Below are positions 1 to 8,829 of a DNA stretch of 64,000 bases, piece by piece (the stretch's first letter is position 1; each line of letters starts with the position of its first letter). The DNA is from DATFCK01 sp045809745. Lineage in GTDB: Bacteria > Verrucomicrobiota > Verrucomicrobiia > Chthoniobacterales > UBA10450. The translations under genes and the position numbers were made by a program. The stretch lies in contig JBJMXE010000004.1 in assembly GCA_045809745.1 (NCBI GenBank), positions 49,850 to 113,849 on the forward strand, in the 5' to 3' direction. A model generated the notes under the pieces. It made no database searches. It worked only from the letters and a program-made list of their open reading frames with translations, and had not been told where the DNA came from.

Positions 1-932
1 AAGGTCACGGACACATGTGTGACTGGATCAGTGGCGGTTACCGGAGGGGCGTTGCCCGCCTTATCCTGCCACGTCTGGAAATGCATGGTTTCCGTCGGCC
101 CGATGCTAATCAGGATGCGCAAGACCTCGGTATCCTTTGCCCTCAGCGCCATAGATGGATACAAGCTGTTACCACCCTGTTCGATTGTCGGGAAATGAAA
201 CGCGGCGGTATTTGCGATCACCTGAAGGAAATCAGGATCAGTGGTGTCGGCGTCCGTTCGGGGAATAGCCGTATGCTCTCCGGTGAACAAGTCCGGCACC
301 GCCTGTGGAAACACATGGTTCGGGTCGAGATCCGGGTTGTTATTCGGATCGCGGTACCGCGTCCACCAGCTGGTGTCGACGGTTAGTCGCATCAGGTTCG
401 TTAGGCGCAACTTTCCGCTCGACCCAGTGGCCGTGCTGCCCGGCAGGGTGCGGAATTGATCCAAGTTTACCGGCGCCGCCCCTCTCGACATCAAATACGC
501 GTTCAGAAATGTGAAGTGGGTGAATTCATCCTCGGTGTTGTCATGAATATAGATACTCATGTCTTCATCGAGTTGGTTCACTGCCGCGGTGTAGGCCGGA
601 TTGCCGGTTCCCCCCGGAACTTCGCTGTCTTGAACTCCGGCAAGTTCATTGTACTGGACCCAGAAATCAGTTTCGAGGATTTCGGCGGCGGCGGCAAATC
701 TCAGAAGAGCGGCGTCGCCCTTACTCAATCTGCCATTACCGAAATGAGGACCTCTGTTTGGTCCCTTTGCCAGAAGAGTGGCTGCTCCGGGTGCGAATAA
801 AGCCGCTCCTATTCCCATGCCCCGGAGAAAGGCGCGTCGATGCACACGACGAGGAGGCGGGGGTGATGGAGCGAGGTCGGTTGACTTATTTTCCGAGTTC
901 GAACGTTGCTGCTGCAGGGTTTCAGATTTCAT
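1..932 (-). CDS. Tat-exported ferritin-like domain protein (3' end outside window)
   Basis: This minus-strand frame is open from an ATG at 932 to the window edge (310 codons). The N-terminus is Pro/Ser rich and then carries a twin-arginine motif (HRRAFLRG, residues 31-38) and a hydrophobic Gly/Ala stretch, as in a Tat signal peptide. Two predicted helices follow, around residues 75-102 (AAAEILETDFWVQYNEL) and 118-146 (DEDMSIYIHDNTEDEFTHF). Their Glu, His and Asp spacing resembles the ferritin-like (Ferritin_2/DUF4439-type) proteins common in Verrucomicrobia and Acidobacteria. I infer a folded, possibly metal-binding protein exported to the periplasm. Its exact role is unknown. No Shine-Dalgarno sequence is seen before the ATG. 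Confidence 0.72.
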   Translation of the reverse strand, partial: MKSETLQQQRSNSENKSTDLAPSPPPPRRVHRRAFLRGMGIGAALFAPGAATLLAKGPNRGPHFGNGRLSKGDAALLRFAAAAEILETDFWVQYNELAGVQDSEVPGGTGNPAYTAAVNQLDEDMSIYIHDNTEDEFTHFTFLNAYLMSRGAAPVNLDQFRTLPGSTATGSSGKLRLTNLMRLTVDTSWWTRYRDPNNNPDLDPNHVFPQAVPDLFTGEHTAIPRTDADTTDPDFLQVIANTAAFHFPTIEQGGNSLYPSMALRAKDTEVLRILISIGPTETMHFQTWQDKAGNAPPVTATDPVTHVSVT

Positions 933-1153
933 AGGAGATAACTGTTGTGGGTTAACTTTGAAGAAATGAGCAACGCTCCCGGCGTTCGCACACCGCTTCT
1001 CATTTAGGATAACGACCGTGCGCGGCGGGAAGTCTCGTCGTGAATAGTAACGCGACTGTTACTTTTACCGTTAGGGGGGCGGGATGTAGGACCTCGCCCG
1101 TCGTCGTTACGTAAATGTGGGATGAGAGACGACGGAAACTGCCCTGATCGCAG

Positions 1154-2104
1154 TCACCCGCGCATCGGTGCTTTGATGGACGCGCGCGACGCGGCCGGTC
1201 GGGGATGTTCCTCGATTCGGCGAAAGATCATCCAGACCCCGATCAGAACGAAACCGGCACCGATTAGGAATGAAGTGGTAAAGGTCTCTCCGCCTAACAA
1301 CCAACCGATTGCCACCGCGCCTGGTGGAGTAATCAAGGAGATCGTTTGAAGATTGGTGACCGTCATCCGCGGCAACAGCCAGTAAAGCAGGAGGAAAGTC
1401 AGAGATGAGCCGATGATTGCCAGATACAGAAGGCATAACCAGGCCGACATCGTCCAATGAAGATGAAGTGGATTACCGTCTATAATCAGCTCAAGCACAA
1501 CCAAGGGGATCACACCGAAAATCATTTGCCACGCCGCCAACATCGCGGGCGCGAGCGGAATGGCTCGGCGTTTCAGCACCACATTCGAAAATGCCGCGCT
1601 GGCGGCGCCGAACACAATTCCCAGACCGCCCCAGAACGCCATCAGCCCTCCCCGATTCAGAAGCCGTCCGCAGATCAGCGCGACGCCGGCAAGTGCTACG
1701 ATCGCTCCCAGCATCCGCTGCCATCGGATCGGCTCTTCCGGCAAAATAAAATGAGCGAAGATCATTCCAAAGATTGGAATGCTGGCTTGAAGAACGGCGG
1801 CAAGACCGGACGACACGTATTTTTCACCCCAAAACAGCAGCGCATAGTTGAATCCGAACATGAAGATGCCCGTATACGCTAACACGATGTAATCGGACGC
1901 TCGTTTCGGGAGCAACGGCACGCGGGCAATTGAAACAATCACCAGGACGGTTAGAGCAATCACGAATCGGATGGCGACGAACGAGACCGGCGGCAAATCC
2001 CGAAGGCCGATTTTGATGACGAGCCAGGTGGAGCTCCAGACGACGCAGAGCGTTAACCATGCAACTGGGATCCGCCACGAATCGCGGGTTCTGGCAGTAG
2101 TCAT
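1154..2104 (-). CDS. EamA/DMT-superfamily transporter
   Basis: This 316-residue protein has about ten hydrophobic segments and the two-fold EamA repeat of the drug/metabolite transporter superfamily. The N-terminal part contains the typical WSSTWLVIKIGLRDLPP stretch followed by a helix starting FVAIRFV. The second half begins near WGGLGIVFGAASAAFSNVVLK. The length fits RhaT/YdcZ/PecM-like exporters of about 300 residues. The sequence does not show the substrate; amino acids or metabolites are usual for the family. It stands alone and divergent from purS, about 98 bases away. Confidence 0.88.
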   Translation of the reverse strand: MTTARTRDSWRIPVAWLTLCVVWSSTWLVIKIGLRDLPPVSFVAIRFVIALTVLVIVSIARVPLLPKRASDYIVLAYTGIFMFGFNYALLFWGEKYVSSGLAAVLQASIPIFGMIFAHFILPEEPIRWQRMLGAIVALAGVALICGRLLNRGGLMAFWGGLGIVFGAASAAFSNVVLKRRAIPLAPAMLAAWQMIFGVIPLVVLELIIDGNPLHLHWTMSAWLCLLYLAIIGSSLTFLLLYWLLPRMTVTNLQTISLITPPGAVAIGWLLGGETFTTSFLIGAGFVLIGVWMIFRRIEEHPRPAASRASIKAPMRG

Positions 2105-2202
2105 CTGCTGCCGACGTTCGTGCGTTCAGTGTTAATGTAAAGCAGGCGACAGCTCGCAAATGCGCCCTTGTTGCGTGCGAAAGACCGACAATATTGCTGG
2201 CA

Positions 2203-2460
2203 ATGAAAGTCCACGTAATGGTGAAGCCGAAAGAAGCGGTACTCGATCCCCAGGGAGCGGCGGTGCGGGACGCGATGCATCATCTCGGAATGCCCGAAGT
2301 CCGCAGCGTTCGAATCGGGAAATACATGGAGATCGATGTGGAAGGTGGCGGAGCCGATCTGGAGAAACGACTTCATGGGCTTTGCCGGGATCTGCTTTCA
2401 AATCCAGTGATCGAAGACTACGAGTTGCATCAAGCCAACGAGGGAGGGACCAAGCACTAA
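2203..2460 (+). CDS. purS: Phosphoribosylformylglycinamidine synthase subunit PurS
   Basis: This 85-residue protein has the PurS fold pattern: KVHVMVKPKEAVLDPQGAAV at the start and the later VRSVRIGKYMEIDVEG segment. PurS forms the small structural subunit that couples PurL and PurQ in step 4 of de novo purine synthesis (FGAR to FGAM). The reading frame also allows a TTG nine bases upstream, but the ATG at 2203 gives the standard family N-terminus. Its stop overlaps the start of the next gene (TAATG). purQ lies 430 bases further on, so a split pur cluster is likely. No purL is present in the window. Confidence 0.9.
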   Translation: MKVHVMVKPKEAVLDPQGAAVRDAMHHLGMPEVRSVRIGKYMEIDVEGGGADLEKRLHGLCRDLLSNPVIEDYELHQANEGGTKH

Positions 2461-2651
2461 TGAAGGCGTTACGGTATTTTTTCTGCATCGTTTTGCCGCC
2501 GGTGGCGGTGGTGTTAACCGGGCGCGTGGGGAGCTTTTTTCTGAGTCTGATTCTAACCTTGCTCGGTTGGATTCCAGGGATCATCCACGCTTGCCTGGTA
2601 GTGAACGACTACCACGAAGAGCAACGCGTGGCGCGCTTGGTGAAGGCGTGA
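2460..2651 (+). CDS. YqaE/Pmp3-family small membrane protein
   Basis: The 63-residue product has two hydrophobic segments separated by a short loop (FFCIVLPPVAVVL and SLILTLLGWIPGIIHA), with the PGIIHA segment and charged tail typical of the YqaE/Pmp3 (UPF0057) family. These are small plasma-membrane proteins linked to membrane potential and stress in other organisms. The ATG overlaps the purS stop codon by one base, so it is translationally coupled to purS. A role in purine synthesis is not implied. The coupling may simply reflect operon packing. Confidence 0.8.
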   Translation: MKALRYFFCIVLPPVAVVLTGRVGSFFLSLILTLLGWIPGIIHACLVVNDYHEEQRVARLVKA

Positions 2652-2892
2652 TGGGCCTGGCGGCTCGTTAGCCGCGAAGTGACGGCCGTTAGACTTCATA
2701 GCGAAGTCGAGAAATGTCTCGCTCTGCGAGCGAAGCGGGCAAATTTCACTGCTATAGCGGCGGTCTCTGACCGCCGCATTACTTTTCCTGGATAGCATTT
2801 GCATCACCACCCGGAGACAATCAGGCGGGAGAGAGCCGGCTCCTAATCCCATGCTTGCGACCTTCACCGGCGCAGGTACACCTAACCTGTAG
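2652..2892 (+). repeat. Repeat-rich spacer between yqaE-like gene and purQ
   Basis: This 241-base gap contains several inverted repeats. One is a GGCTCGTTAGCC hairpin near the start. Another is a copy at 2751-2776 of the palindrome CGGCGGTCTMTGACCGCCG that recurs five more times in the window. No gene was found. The gap separates purS from purQ, which are usually adjacent. Confidence 0.6.
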
Positions 2893-3603
2893 ATGAAATT
2901 CGCCGTCATCCAATTTCCGGGGTCCAACTGCGATCAGGATTGTGTCGCCGCAGCTAAGAGCATTCCTGGCTTGGAAGCCGAATACGTCTGGCACAAGGAA
3001 ACTTCTCTCGGTCGGTTTGATGCGATCGTTCTGCCCGGCGGTTTCGCCTATGGTGATTACCTCCGGTGCGGCGCGATCGCGCGATTTTCACCGATCATGC
3101 GGACGGTCATCGACGCGGCGAATGCTGGGAAATTGATTCTCGGGACCTGCAATGGCTTTCAGATTCTCTGCGAGGCCGGTTTGTTGCCGGGCGCGTTGGT
3201 GCGGAACCGCTCGCTGCGATTCATCTGTCAGATGGTCACTACTCGGGTGGAAGTTCCAGATTCCGCGTTCACCCATGGACTCGAGCAAGGATCGTTGCTT
3301 CGCCTTCCAATCGCGCACGGCGAAGGCTGCTATTTCGCCGATCCTGATACGCTTCGAGATCTCAACGCGAACGGACAGGTAATTCTTCGGTACGCCGACG
3401 AAAACGGCCGCATCGTTCCTGAAGCAAACCCAAACGGCTCGATTGAAAATATCGCCGGAATCTGCAATCGGACAGGGAACGTTTTCGGACTCATGCCGCA
3501 TCCCGACCGTGCCTTTGACCAGCAGCTGGGTAGCGCCGACGGCCGGAAGGTTTTCGAATCCATGATCCAGACGGTAGAGCACCATCGCGCCCGAGCAGCT
3601 TGA
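2893..3603 (+). CDS. purQ: Phosphoribosylformylglycinamidine synthase subunit PurQ (glutaminase)
   Basis: This 236-residue class I glutamine amidotransferase releases ammonia from glutamine for FGAM synthesis with PurL and PurS. It begins with MKFAVIQFPGSNCDQD, which is diagnostic for PurQ. It has the oxyanion region LPGGFAYGDYLR (about residues 47-58) and the nucleophile in GTCNGFQ (Cys86). The C-terminal motif reads PHPDR instead of the usual PHPER, so the third triad residue is Asp in place of Glu. This is a conservative change but worth noting. The length is normal. A CCTAAC motif and TAG sit just before the ATG, and no clear ribosome-binding site is seen. Confidence 0.93.
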   Translation: MKFAVIQFPGSNCDQDCVAAAKSIPGLEAEYVWHKETSLGRFDAIVLPGGFAYGDYLRCGAIARFSPIMRTVIDAANAGKLILGTCNGFQILCEAGLLPGALVRNRSLRFICQMVTTRVEVPDSAFTHGLEQGSLLRLPIAHGEGCYFADPDTLRDLNANGQVILRYADENGRIVPEANPNGSIENIAGICNRTGNVFGLMPHPDRAFDQQLGSADGRKVFESMIQTVEHHRARAA

Positions 3604-3930
3604 GCCGGCCGCGGTAGCTCCCGTAACAGCCCACTTCGGCGGGTCCGATTTTGCAGGCATCTCTGCCAGACGGCGGGCGGCGACCGGCATCCGGTACAGA
3701 CGCCCTACAGTTGCCGAGCCGGTAACCCTTCGGGGGGAGCGGCGGCTTACTGCGCAACTCTTTCGGAGGCGACATTTTGAGGAAATGTGTCAGACCACGC
3801 CTGTTCATCGTTGCTACACGTTTGTAAAATAATATTACACAAAATAGCCGTCCGTTTCGGGGTCTACCTAGGTAAATCACTGCTGGCACCTGCGTTGCTA
3901 AAGGGACAACCGAAATAACCCTACGAAACT
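3604..3930 (+). other. Intergenic region with small hairpins and an AT-rich patch
   Basis: No supported gene is seen in these 327 bases. The first half holds GC-rich inverted repeats, for example around 3660-3730, where CCGGCATCCGG is visible. The second half has an AT-rich quasi-palindrome near 3821-3843 (TTGTAAAATAATATTACAC), about 90 bases before the next start codon. It could be a promoter or operator. That is only a guess. Confidence 0.3.
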
Positions 3931-4407
3931 ATGCTCCTACAAAAAACACTGCACATGAGTCAGCCGTTACCTGAATGCAAAGCACGGCTGGCTAGCATTC
4001 AATCTTATCGCCGCCAGTTCCTGATGGTCACAAAAGCTACCGTGACGTCATCGAAGACGGTCGATTTCAGCTTTCGGGGGCCGTTCGGCTTCCAGGCGCG
4101 AACGGTATTGCTAGCCGTGGACAGCGAGTCCCCAGACGAATTGGCCTTCGAATCCGTTGGCGGCAACATCGACCTGATGGGCTTGGTGGATTTTGCCGAG
4201 GTCCTGCCGAACTGCACAGAAGTCACGTTGGCAGTGCATTACGAGATCAAGAATAAAGTGTTTGCCTGGCTGGATCGCCGGTTGCATTTCGTGGACGCGT
4301 TTGTGAACGCCGAGCTGCGCAGCATCCGCGCGCACTTCGAAGGGATTGCCGCTCCGTATGTCGAGCATACGCCAATCCTCCCGATGTTTGAGCCGGCCGC
4401 CGCGTAA
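3931..4407 (+). CDS. SRPBCC-like conserved protein
   Basis: The 158-residue product has no signal peptide. Its pattern of long beta strands (TVDFSFRGPFGFQA, ARTVLLAVDS, ELAFESVGGNIDL, TEVTLAVHYEIK) ends in one long C-terminal helix (FVDAFVNAELRSIRAHFEG). That is the arrangement of SRPBCC/START-like ligand-binding proteins such as polyketide cyclase or CoxG relatives. No catalytic residues can be named. An alternative ATG lies at 3955. It is a single gene followed by a strong hairpin. Confidence 0.55.
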   Translation: MLLQKTLHMSQPLPECKARLASIQSYRRQFLMVTKATVTSSKTVDFSFRGPFGFQARTVLLAVDSESPDELAFESVGGNIDLMGLVDFAEVLPNCTEVTLAVHYEIKNKVFAWLDRRLHFVDAFVNAELRSIRAHFEGIAAPYVEHTPILPMFEPAAA

Positions 4408-4428
4408 CGATACAGAAGTAAAAACCAC

Positions 4429-4460
4429 GAACAGCACGCAACGACCATTGCGTGCTGTTC
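4429..4460 (+). terminator. Perfect 13-bp hairpin after the SRPBCC-like gene
   Basis: The arms GAACAGCACGCAA and TTGCGTGCTGTTC pair perfectly around the loop CGACCA, 22 bases after the stop codon of the upstream gene. There is no long T run after the stem, so this may be a weak intrinsic terminator or an mRNA-stabilising stem. Confidence 0.6.
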
Positions 4461-4623
4461 TTGCGTACGGCGAGCGACAACAAACTCTGAATGATAGCGC
4501 CGTTCCGCCGTCGCTCTCTGAGCGACGTTTGTGGGGGTGCGTTCCGAGACAAGGTTTAACTGCCACAGCCGGAGCGGGAGTTCGCTCTTGATCGGTGGCG
4601 GTATTCGGCCAGGAAAATTGTAG

Positions 4624-4642
4624 GGCAGGCGCTACGCCTGCC
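4624..4642. repeat. 8-bp inverted repeat GGCAGGCG-CTA-CGCCTGCC
   Basis: A perfect short palindrome preceded by TTGTAG lies between two convergent genes. It resembles the other TGTAG-headed palindromes of the window and may act as a terminator for tyrS on the minus strand. Confidence 0.5.
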
Positions 4643-4696
4643 AACTGCAAAAACGGCGAGCGATGCGCTTGCCCAACAGCAGGAATGCCATCGCGT

Positions 4697-5869
4697 TTAT
4701 CCGATTCGGACAGCGTGCGTTTTATCTAACCGCAGCACCTGACCAGACTGAAGGGAAAGCTGCATCTTCGGATCAGCGATCTTCTGGCCATTGACCTGAA
4801 CGCTGCCCTGTTTGATTAGACGACTGGCCTCCGTCCGCGATGTCGTTAGACCAAACGCGTCCTGGTAAACCTGTGCCACGATTGCGACCGCATCATGTGG
4901 GGGAGGAATGGGGATCACCGGCAGTTCGGCATGGTCGAGCCGTTTCTGGCTGAAGCGCGTGTTCCATTCGTCGAGCGTTGTTTGGGCCGCCTCGCGGGAG
5001 TGATAGATTTCCACGATTTGAAATGCCAGCTGCTTCTTTGCTTCCAAAGGATGCGCGTCTTTGGCGAGCTCGCGTCCGAGTAAAAGCGTGTAGTATTTCG
5101 CCATCAGCTCGTCCGAGATGCTCATCAGCTTTCCGAACATCTCGCCCGGCAGCTCCTGAACGCCGACGAAGTTGCCAAGGCTTTTGCTCATCTTCTTGAC
5201 GCCATCAAGACCTTCCAGAATCGGTAACAACAGCACCACCTGTTGGGGCATGCCTTCCTCTTTCTGAAAATCGCGGCCAACCAGGTTGTTGAACAACTGA
5301 TCGGTTCCGCCGAGCTCCACGTCGGCCTTAACCATGACCGAATCCCAACCCTGCATAATCGGATACTGGATCTCATGCGCCCGGATCGGGTGCTGATTTG
5401 TGATTCGCTCGTGGAAATCTTCCCGTTGAAGCATCTGCTGCAGAGTCACTCGGCTATTTAATCGGATCACGTCCTCGAACGACATGTTCCGGAACCAATC
5501 GCCGTTACACACGATCTCAGCGCGATTTGGGTCGAGAATCTTGAAGGCCTGTTCGCGATAGGTCGCAGCGTTCGACATCACTTCGTCGTAGGAGAGCTGC
5601 GGACGCGTGGCCGAACGGCCGCTCGGGTCGCCAATCATCCCGGTAAAATCACCGATGATCAAAACGGCCTGGTGCCCGAGATCCTGAAACTGGCGCAGCT
5701 TACGGAGCACCACGCTGTGCCCGAGATGAATGTCGGCGGAGGTCGGATCGACTCCGAGCTTCACCCGTAATGGCCGGCCCAGCGCCAGTTTTGCGCGGAG
5801 CTCGGATTCGCTGATGATTTGCGCGGCGCCGCGTTTGAGAAGGCTAAGTGCTTCATCCGGCGCCGTCAT
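4697..5869 (-). CDS. tyrS: Tyrosyl-tRNA synthetase
   Basis: This 390-residue class I synthetase charges tRNA-Tyr. The HIGH-type motif is HLGH (residues 48-51) in DPTSADIHLGHS. The KMSKS signature is present as KKMSKSLGN (226-230). The specificity region includes ELGGTDQLFN. The C-terminal S4-like RNA-binding domain is seen as SRTEASRLIKQGSVQVNGQK (about 340-360). It is the KMSKS type (TyrZ-like), unlike the E. coli enzyme with KFGKT. The length and start (ATG at 5869) fit the family. Confidence 0.95.
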   Translation of the reverse strand: MTAPDEALSLLKRGAAQIISESELRAKLALGRPLRVKLGVDPTSADIHLGHSVVLRKLRQFQDLGHQAVLIIGDFTGMIGDPSGRSATRPQLSYDEVMSNAATYREQAFKILDPNRAEIVCNGDWFRNMSFEDVIRLNSRVTLQQMLQREDFHERITNQHPIRAHEIQYPIMQGWDSVMVKADVELGGTDQLFNNLVGRDFQKEEGMPQQVVLLLPILEGLDGVKKMSKSLGNFVGVQELPGEMFGKLMSISDELMAKYYTLLLGRELAKDAHPLEAKKQLAFQIVEIYHSREAAQTTLDEWNTRFSQKRLDHAELPVIPIPPPHDAVAIVAQVYQDAFGLTTSRTEASRLIKQGSVQVNGQKIADPKMQLSLQSGQVLRLDKTHAVRIG

Positions 5870-5903
5870 TGGTTAACCGGATAATGCAGCGACAACGTTT
5901 CCG

Positions 5904-6416
5904 CTATTTGTTTTTGTTCAACAAGTCGCGGACCTCATCGATCGTCATCGGCTTGTTTTTGCGATTTAGGAATTTCTGGCTTTTTCCTTTTTCGAGATAG
6001 GGTCGGTTGCCCGCGTAATCTCGGGACGCGGATCCCTTGTTTTGATCGTGGACGGCGCGAGTAGCCGCTGTCTTGGATGCATCTGAGTAGGTTGGCGTAG
6101 AAGCCTTATTCCCGGCGTAATCTCGGGCAGACGGTTTGTCGGCCTCACTGTAGTTAGCGGTTGAATATTGGCCTGACGAAAAATCGCGCGTCCCAGAGAA
6201 CTGCTTGGCCGGCGATTTCTGCTGCAGATAAAACGTGCTGACGTGGGCCTGCTTGTTTACCGACGTGCGGTCGGCAGTGAATTTTTTGTTCTGCGCATCA
6301 TTTGCCAGAGTCATATCTGGCTTCATGATGCGATCGACGAGCTTGCGCTCCTGCTCCTCGGCGTGGGCGGACAAAACTTGAAGTGCGATCAACGCCAATG
6401 CAGCAGCCCGTTTCAC
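5904..6416 (-). CDS. Small secreted protein with DYAGN repeats, unknown function
   Basis: The preferred start is a GTG at 6416, which yields about 170 residues with a classical signal peptide (VKRAAALALIALQVLSAHA). The open frame extends to 6599, but that part would overlap the tadA start and has no family-like N-terminus. The mature part is hydrophilic and rich in Ser, Lys and Tyr. It contains two copies of an (S)RDYAGN(K/R) repeat and ends in a short helical segment (TIDEVRDLLNKNK). No catalytic motif is visible. I do not recognise the family; it is probably a periplasmic protein. Confidence 0.55.
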   Translation of the reverse strand: MKRAAALALIALQVLSAHAEEQERKLVDRIMKPDMTLANDAQNKKFTADRTSVNKQAHVSTFYLQQKSPAKQFSGTRDFSSGQYSTANYSEADKPSARDYAGNKASTPTYSDASKTAATRAVHDQNKGSASRDYAGNRPYLEKGKSQKFLNRKNKPMTIDEVRDLLNKNK

Positions 6417-6584
6417 GGGGACGAGAATGGCTGGCGCACTTTGATTTTGCAATGGCAAATGCGCAGGCGGGTTCCGAGTGAAATAAAGGCGGCGGACAGC
6501 GTAAGTGAGGAACCGGATCAGGACCCGGACCATGAGCAGGATGGGACGGACGGCTGACAAGCGTTCTGACCTGCGAAGCGCAAT

Positions 6585-6610
6585 GGCGATTGAGGTCAAT
6601 CGCCGCTACC
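6585..6610. repeat. Palindromic repeat of the GGCGATTGA family
   Basis: The inverted repeat GGCGATTGA-GG-TCAATCGCC is followed by GCTACC and touches the tadA start codon. Relatives occur at 47848-47901 and 60553-60578. Confidence 0.65.
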
Positions 6611-7135
6611 ATGATTCGGGCGATGGACGAACTGCTTGCTCAAATTTTATCGGAAGGTGACACCGGCTTCATGCGGGAGGCTTTACGTCAGGCCAGGAAA
6701 GCGTATGCGGCGGAAGAGGTACCCGTTGGCGCGATCGTGGTCCGCGAAGGCAGGATCATCGCGCGCGCTTATAACCAGGTGGAGCTATTGAAGGACGCCA
6801 CTGCGCATGCCGAGATGCTGGCGCTAACCCAGGCCGAAGCGGCAGTAGGCGATTGGCGTCTAACCGACTGCGATCTGTATGTAACCAAAGAGCCCTGCAT
6901 CATGTGTGCCGGCGCATTGGTTCACGCCCGGGTTCATCGGGTCATCTTCGGTTGTGCCGACGATCGTGCTGGAGCAGCAGGCAGCATCGTCAACGTGCTC
7001 CAAATGCCAACACTGAATCACCGCTGCGACATCTCCTCGGGTGTCCTGCAGAACGAATGCGCCGCCATTCTCCAGGATTTCTTTAAAAAGACACGGGGTC
7101 GGCGGAAAGATACCGGCGAGGTGTTAGACAGCTAA
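6611..7135 (+). CDS. tadA: tRNA adenosine(34) deaminase TadA
   Basis: This zinc-dependent deaminase, about 174 residues, converts A34 to inosine in tRNA-Arg. The zinc and catalytic motifs are HAE (residues 66-68, in DATAHAEMLAL) and PCIMC (95-99). The Asn-containing substrate segment ARAYNQVE is also present. ATG at 6611 or 6623 is preferred to the TTG at 6590, because the TTG lies inside a repeat element. It is a single gene divergent from the DYAGN-repeat protein. The C-terminal tail (KKTRGRRKDTGEV) is basic, as in other TadA proteins. Confidence 0.92.
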   Translation: MIRAMDELLAQILSEGDTGFMREALRQARKAYAAEEVPVGAIVVREGRIIARAYNQVELLKDATAHAEMLALTQAEAAVGDWRLTDCDLYVTKEPCIMCAGALVHARVHRVIFGCADDRAGAAGSIVNVLQMPTLNHRCDISSGVLQNECAAILQDFFKKTRGRRKDTGEVLDS

Positions 7136-7191
7136 TTGCCGCTGCTTATGTGGCGGTGGTGTCGTTAGGCCCGAGGAGCGCCACCGGCTAG

Positions 7192-8652
7192 TTATTCCAG
7201 TGAGACATCGTAGATGGAAAACCGTTCGCTTGCACAAATCGACGTTCTAAAATCGGCGATCTTTTTCATCGACCAACCTTTGGGTACAACGTCCCAATTT
7301 TCCGTGGCCAGAAAACAAAAGCGCAAACTGTGTTGATCGCGGAAATATTTTTCGATTCGAGCGGCAACCTCCTGTTTCGGCAAGACGTTCTTACTATCGC
7401 GAGTCCAGACGATGAATCGTCCCGGACGATTTGATTCCGGATAAAAAACCGGGCGATTGAGAAAGCCGCTGACTCCGGAGACTAAGGCATCGCGAGAACC
7501 GGCCAGCGGATAATCGTTGTATTCACTCCTCTGAACGAATGACGCCGCCTCTTTCGCAGGCGAGAAAATGTAAACCACGTCGGTGGCCCAGGCGTGAATG
7601 CCGAGGGCGGCCTGGAAAAAAAGAAAAGCGGTGAAATAAGTCTTTGCCTGTTGCTGAAGAAACGGAGCAGCAAGCCAAAGAGTGGCCAACAATGCCAAGA
7701 AGATATAACCCCAGTGTCTGAGACTCCCGTAGAATTTGAAATATCCGAGAAATAAAATCGCGGCTGTCGTGAAAAAGAAAACGAAGAGCATTTTTTTTGG
7801 CAGCCCCTGAAGCAGTTTTCGCAAAAAGAAAATAAAACATGCCGAGGCTAACGTCACGACCAGCACGACTTGAAATCCCAAATGACCTCGATGAGCCACC
7901 ACCCAATCCGCGATGATATTGGTGCCCCAAAAATCATATCGAGGCGCCGGAATGGGGAAAAGAGCCGAAATTGGAATGTAGAGGACCGTCAGCAACCGCG
8001 GTAATGAGAAAGTTGTGATCCACTCGCGCCGATAAGCATCAGCAGGTACTCGCATCGATAATAGAATAATCAGCGTAACTCCGATGATCACGATTCCGGA
8101 CGTCATTTTTTTCCACCTAACGCTTTCTTCCAGAATGAAAAAATAGGTAGCAAGAGCCAGGGCCAGGATCAATCCGTATGGGCTTGTGAAACCGATCAGC
8201 GTTATGCCCGCCGCCATGACCCATTTTCGGTGATGCTTCAGATGGACCGCCGCCGTAAGAACGCCTAACAGGATAAACGGCACTACCGAGTAAGGCCGAA
8301 CGATCTGGCCATACTCGAACAACAGATAATAGCTGAAGCAGAGGAGATAACGCTGCCACCGTTCAAAAGGGGCAAAGCGCAGGATCAAGTAGCAAGCCGA
8401 AACGTTAATCAGGAACTGAACCACCTGCATGCTCACCGGATTGCTTGTTAGTCGGCTCAAGCCGAACAGGAAAAAATGCCAAACCGGTGGAGTGCCTTCG
8501 TAGCGAGCATTTGCCAGCAGCGACCTAATCCCGTCCGCATTCGCGGCGATCATCCACTGCTGCAGTTCGTCTCGCCACATTTCGTGGGTGGCCAGACCGA
8601 TTGCACTCGCAATCGCAAACACACCCCAAACGAAGTAGTCGCCGCGGCGCAT
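7192..8652 (-). CDS. Multipass membrane protein, GT-C-like glycosyltransferase
   Basis: From the ATG at 8652 the product has 486 residues and about ten transmembrane helices. The first extracytoplasmic loop carries HEMWRDELQQW, the acidic DE-type motif found in GT-C glycosyltransferases that use lipid-linked sugars. A long soluble C-terminal part follows the last helix (ASFVQRSEYNDYPLAG onward). An upstream ATG at 8808 would add 52 low-complexity residues and is less likely. It probably transfers a sugar from a polyprenyl phosphate at the membrane. The acceptor is unknown. Confidence 0.6.
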   Translation of the reverse strand: MRRGDYFVWGVFAIASAIGLATHEMWRDELQQWMIAANADGIRSLLANARYEGTPPVWHFFLFGLSRLTSNPVSMQVVQFLINVSACYLILRFAPFERWQRYLLCFSYYLLFEYGQIVRPYSVVPFILLGVLTAAVHLKHHRKWVMAAGITLIGFTSPYGLILALALATYFFILEESVRWKKMTSGIVIIGVTLIILLSMRVPADAYRREWITTFSLPRLLTVLYIPISALFPIPAPRYDFWGTNIIADWVVAHRGHLGFQVVLVVTLASACFIFFLRKLLQGLPKKMLFVFFFTTAAILFLGYFKFYGSLRHWGYIFLALLATLWLAAPFLQQQAKTYFTAFLFFQAALGIHAWATDVVYIFSPAKEAASFVQRSEYNDYPLAGSRDALVSGVSGFLNRPVFYPESNRPGRFIVWTRDSKNVLPKQEVAARIEKYFRDQHSLRFCFLATENWDVVPKGWSMKKIADFRTSICASERFSIYDVSLE

Positions 8653-8829
8653 CAAAAAGGAACTTTCATCTTCAGTCGAAACTGCTCCCGAAGAGTTTTG
8701 GCCCAGCGAGGCGCTCCGGGGCAATCCGAAACAGATGCCGGCTCGTACCGCAGCCAAAAACGGCCTACCTGCCGCGGTCTGGGAAGACTGACTAGCTGGC
8801 TGAGCCACCTGAGCGGCTACACTTTTACG

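Noticed and set aside
15..800. Overlapping plus-strand open frames at the left end
   Set aside because: They lie antisense to the minus-strand ferritin-like gene, which has a Tat signal and coherent composition. The plus-strand frames show no family features.
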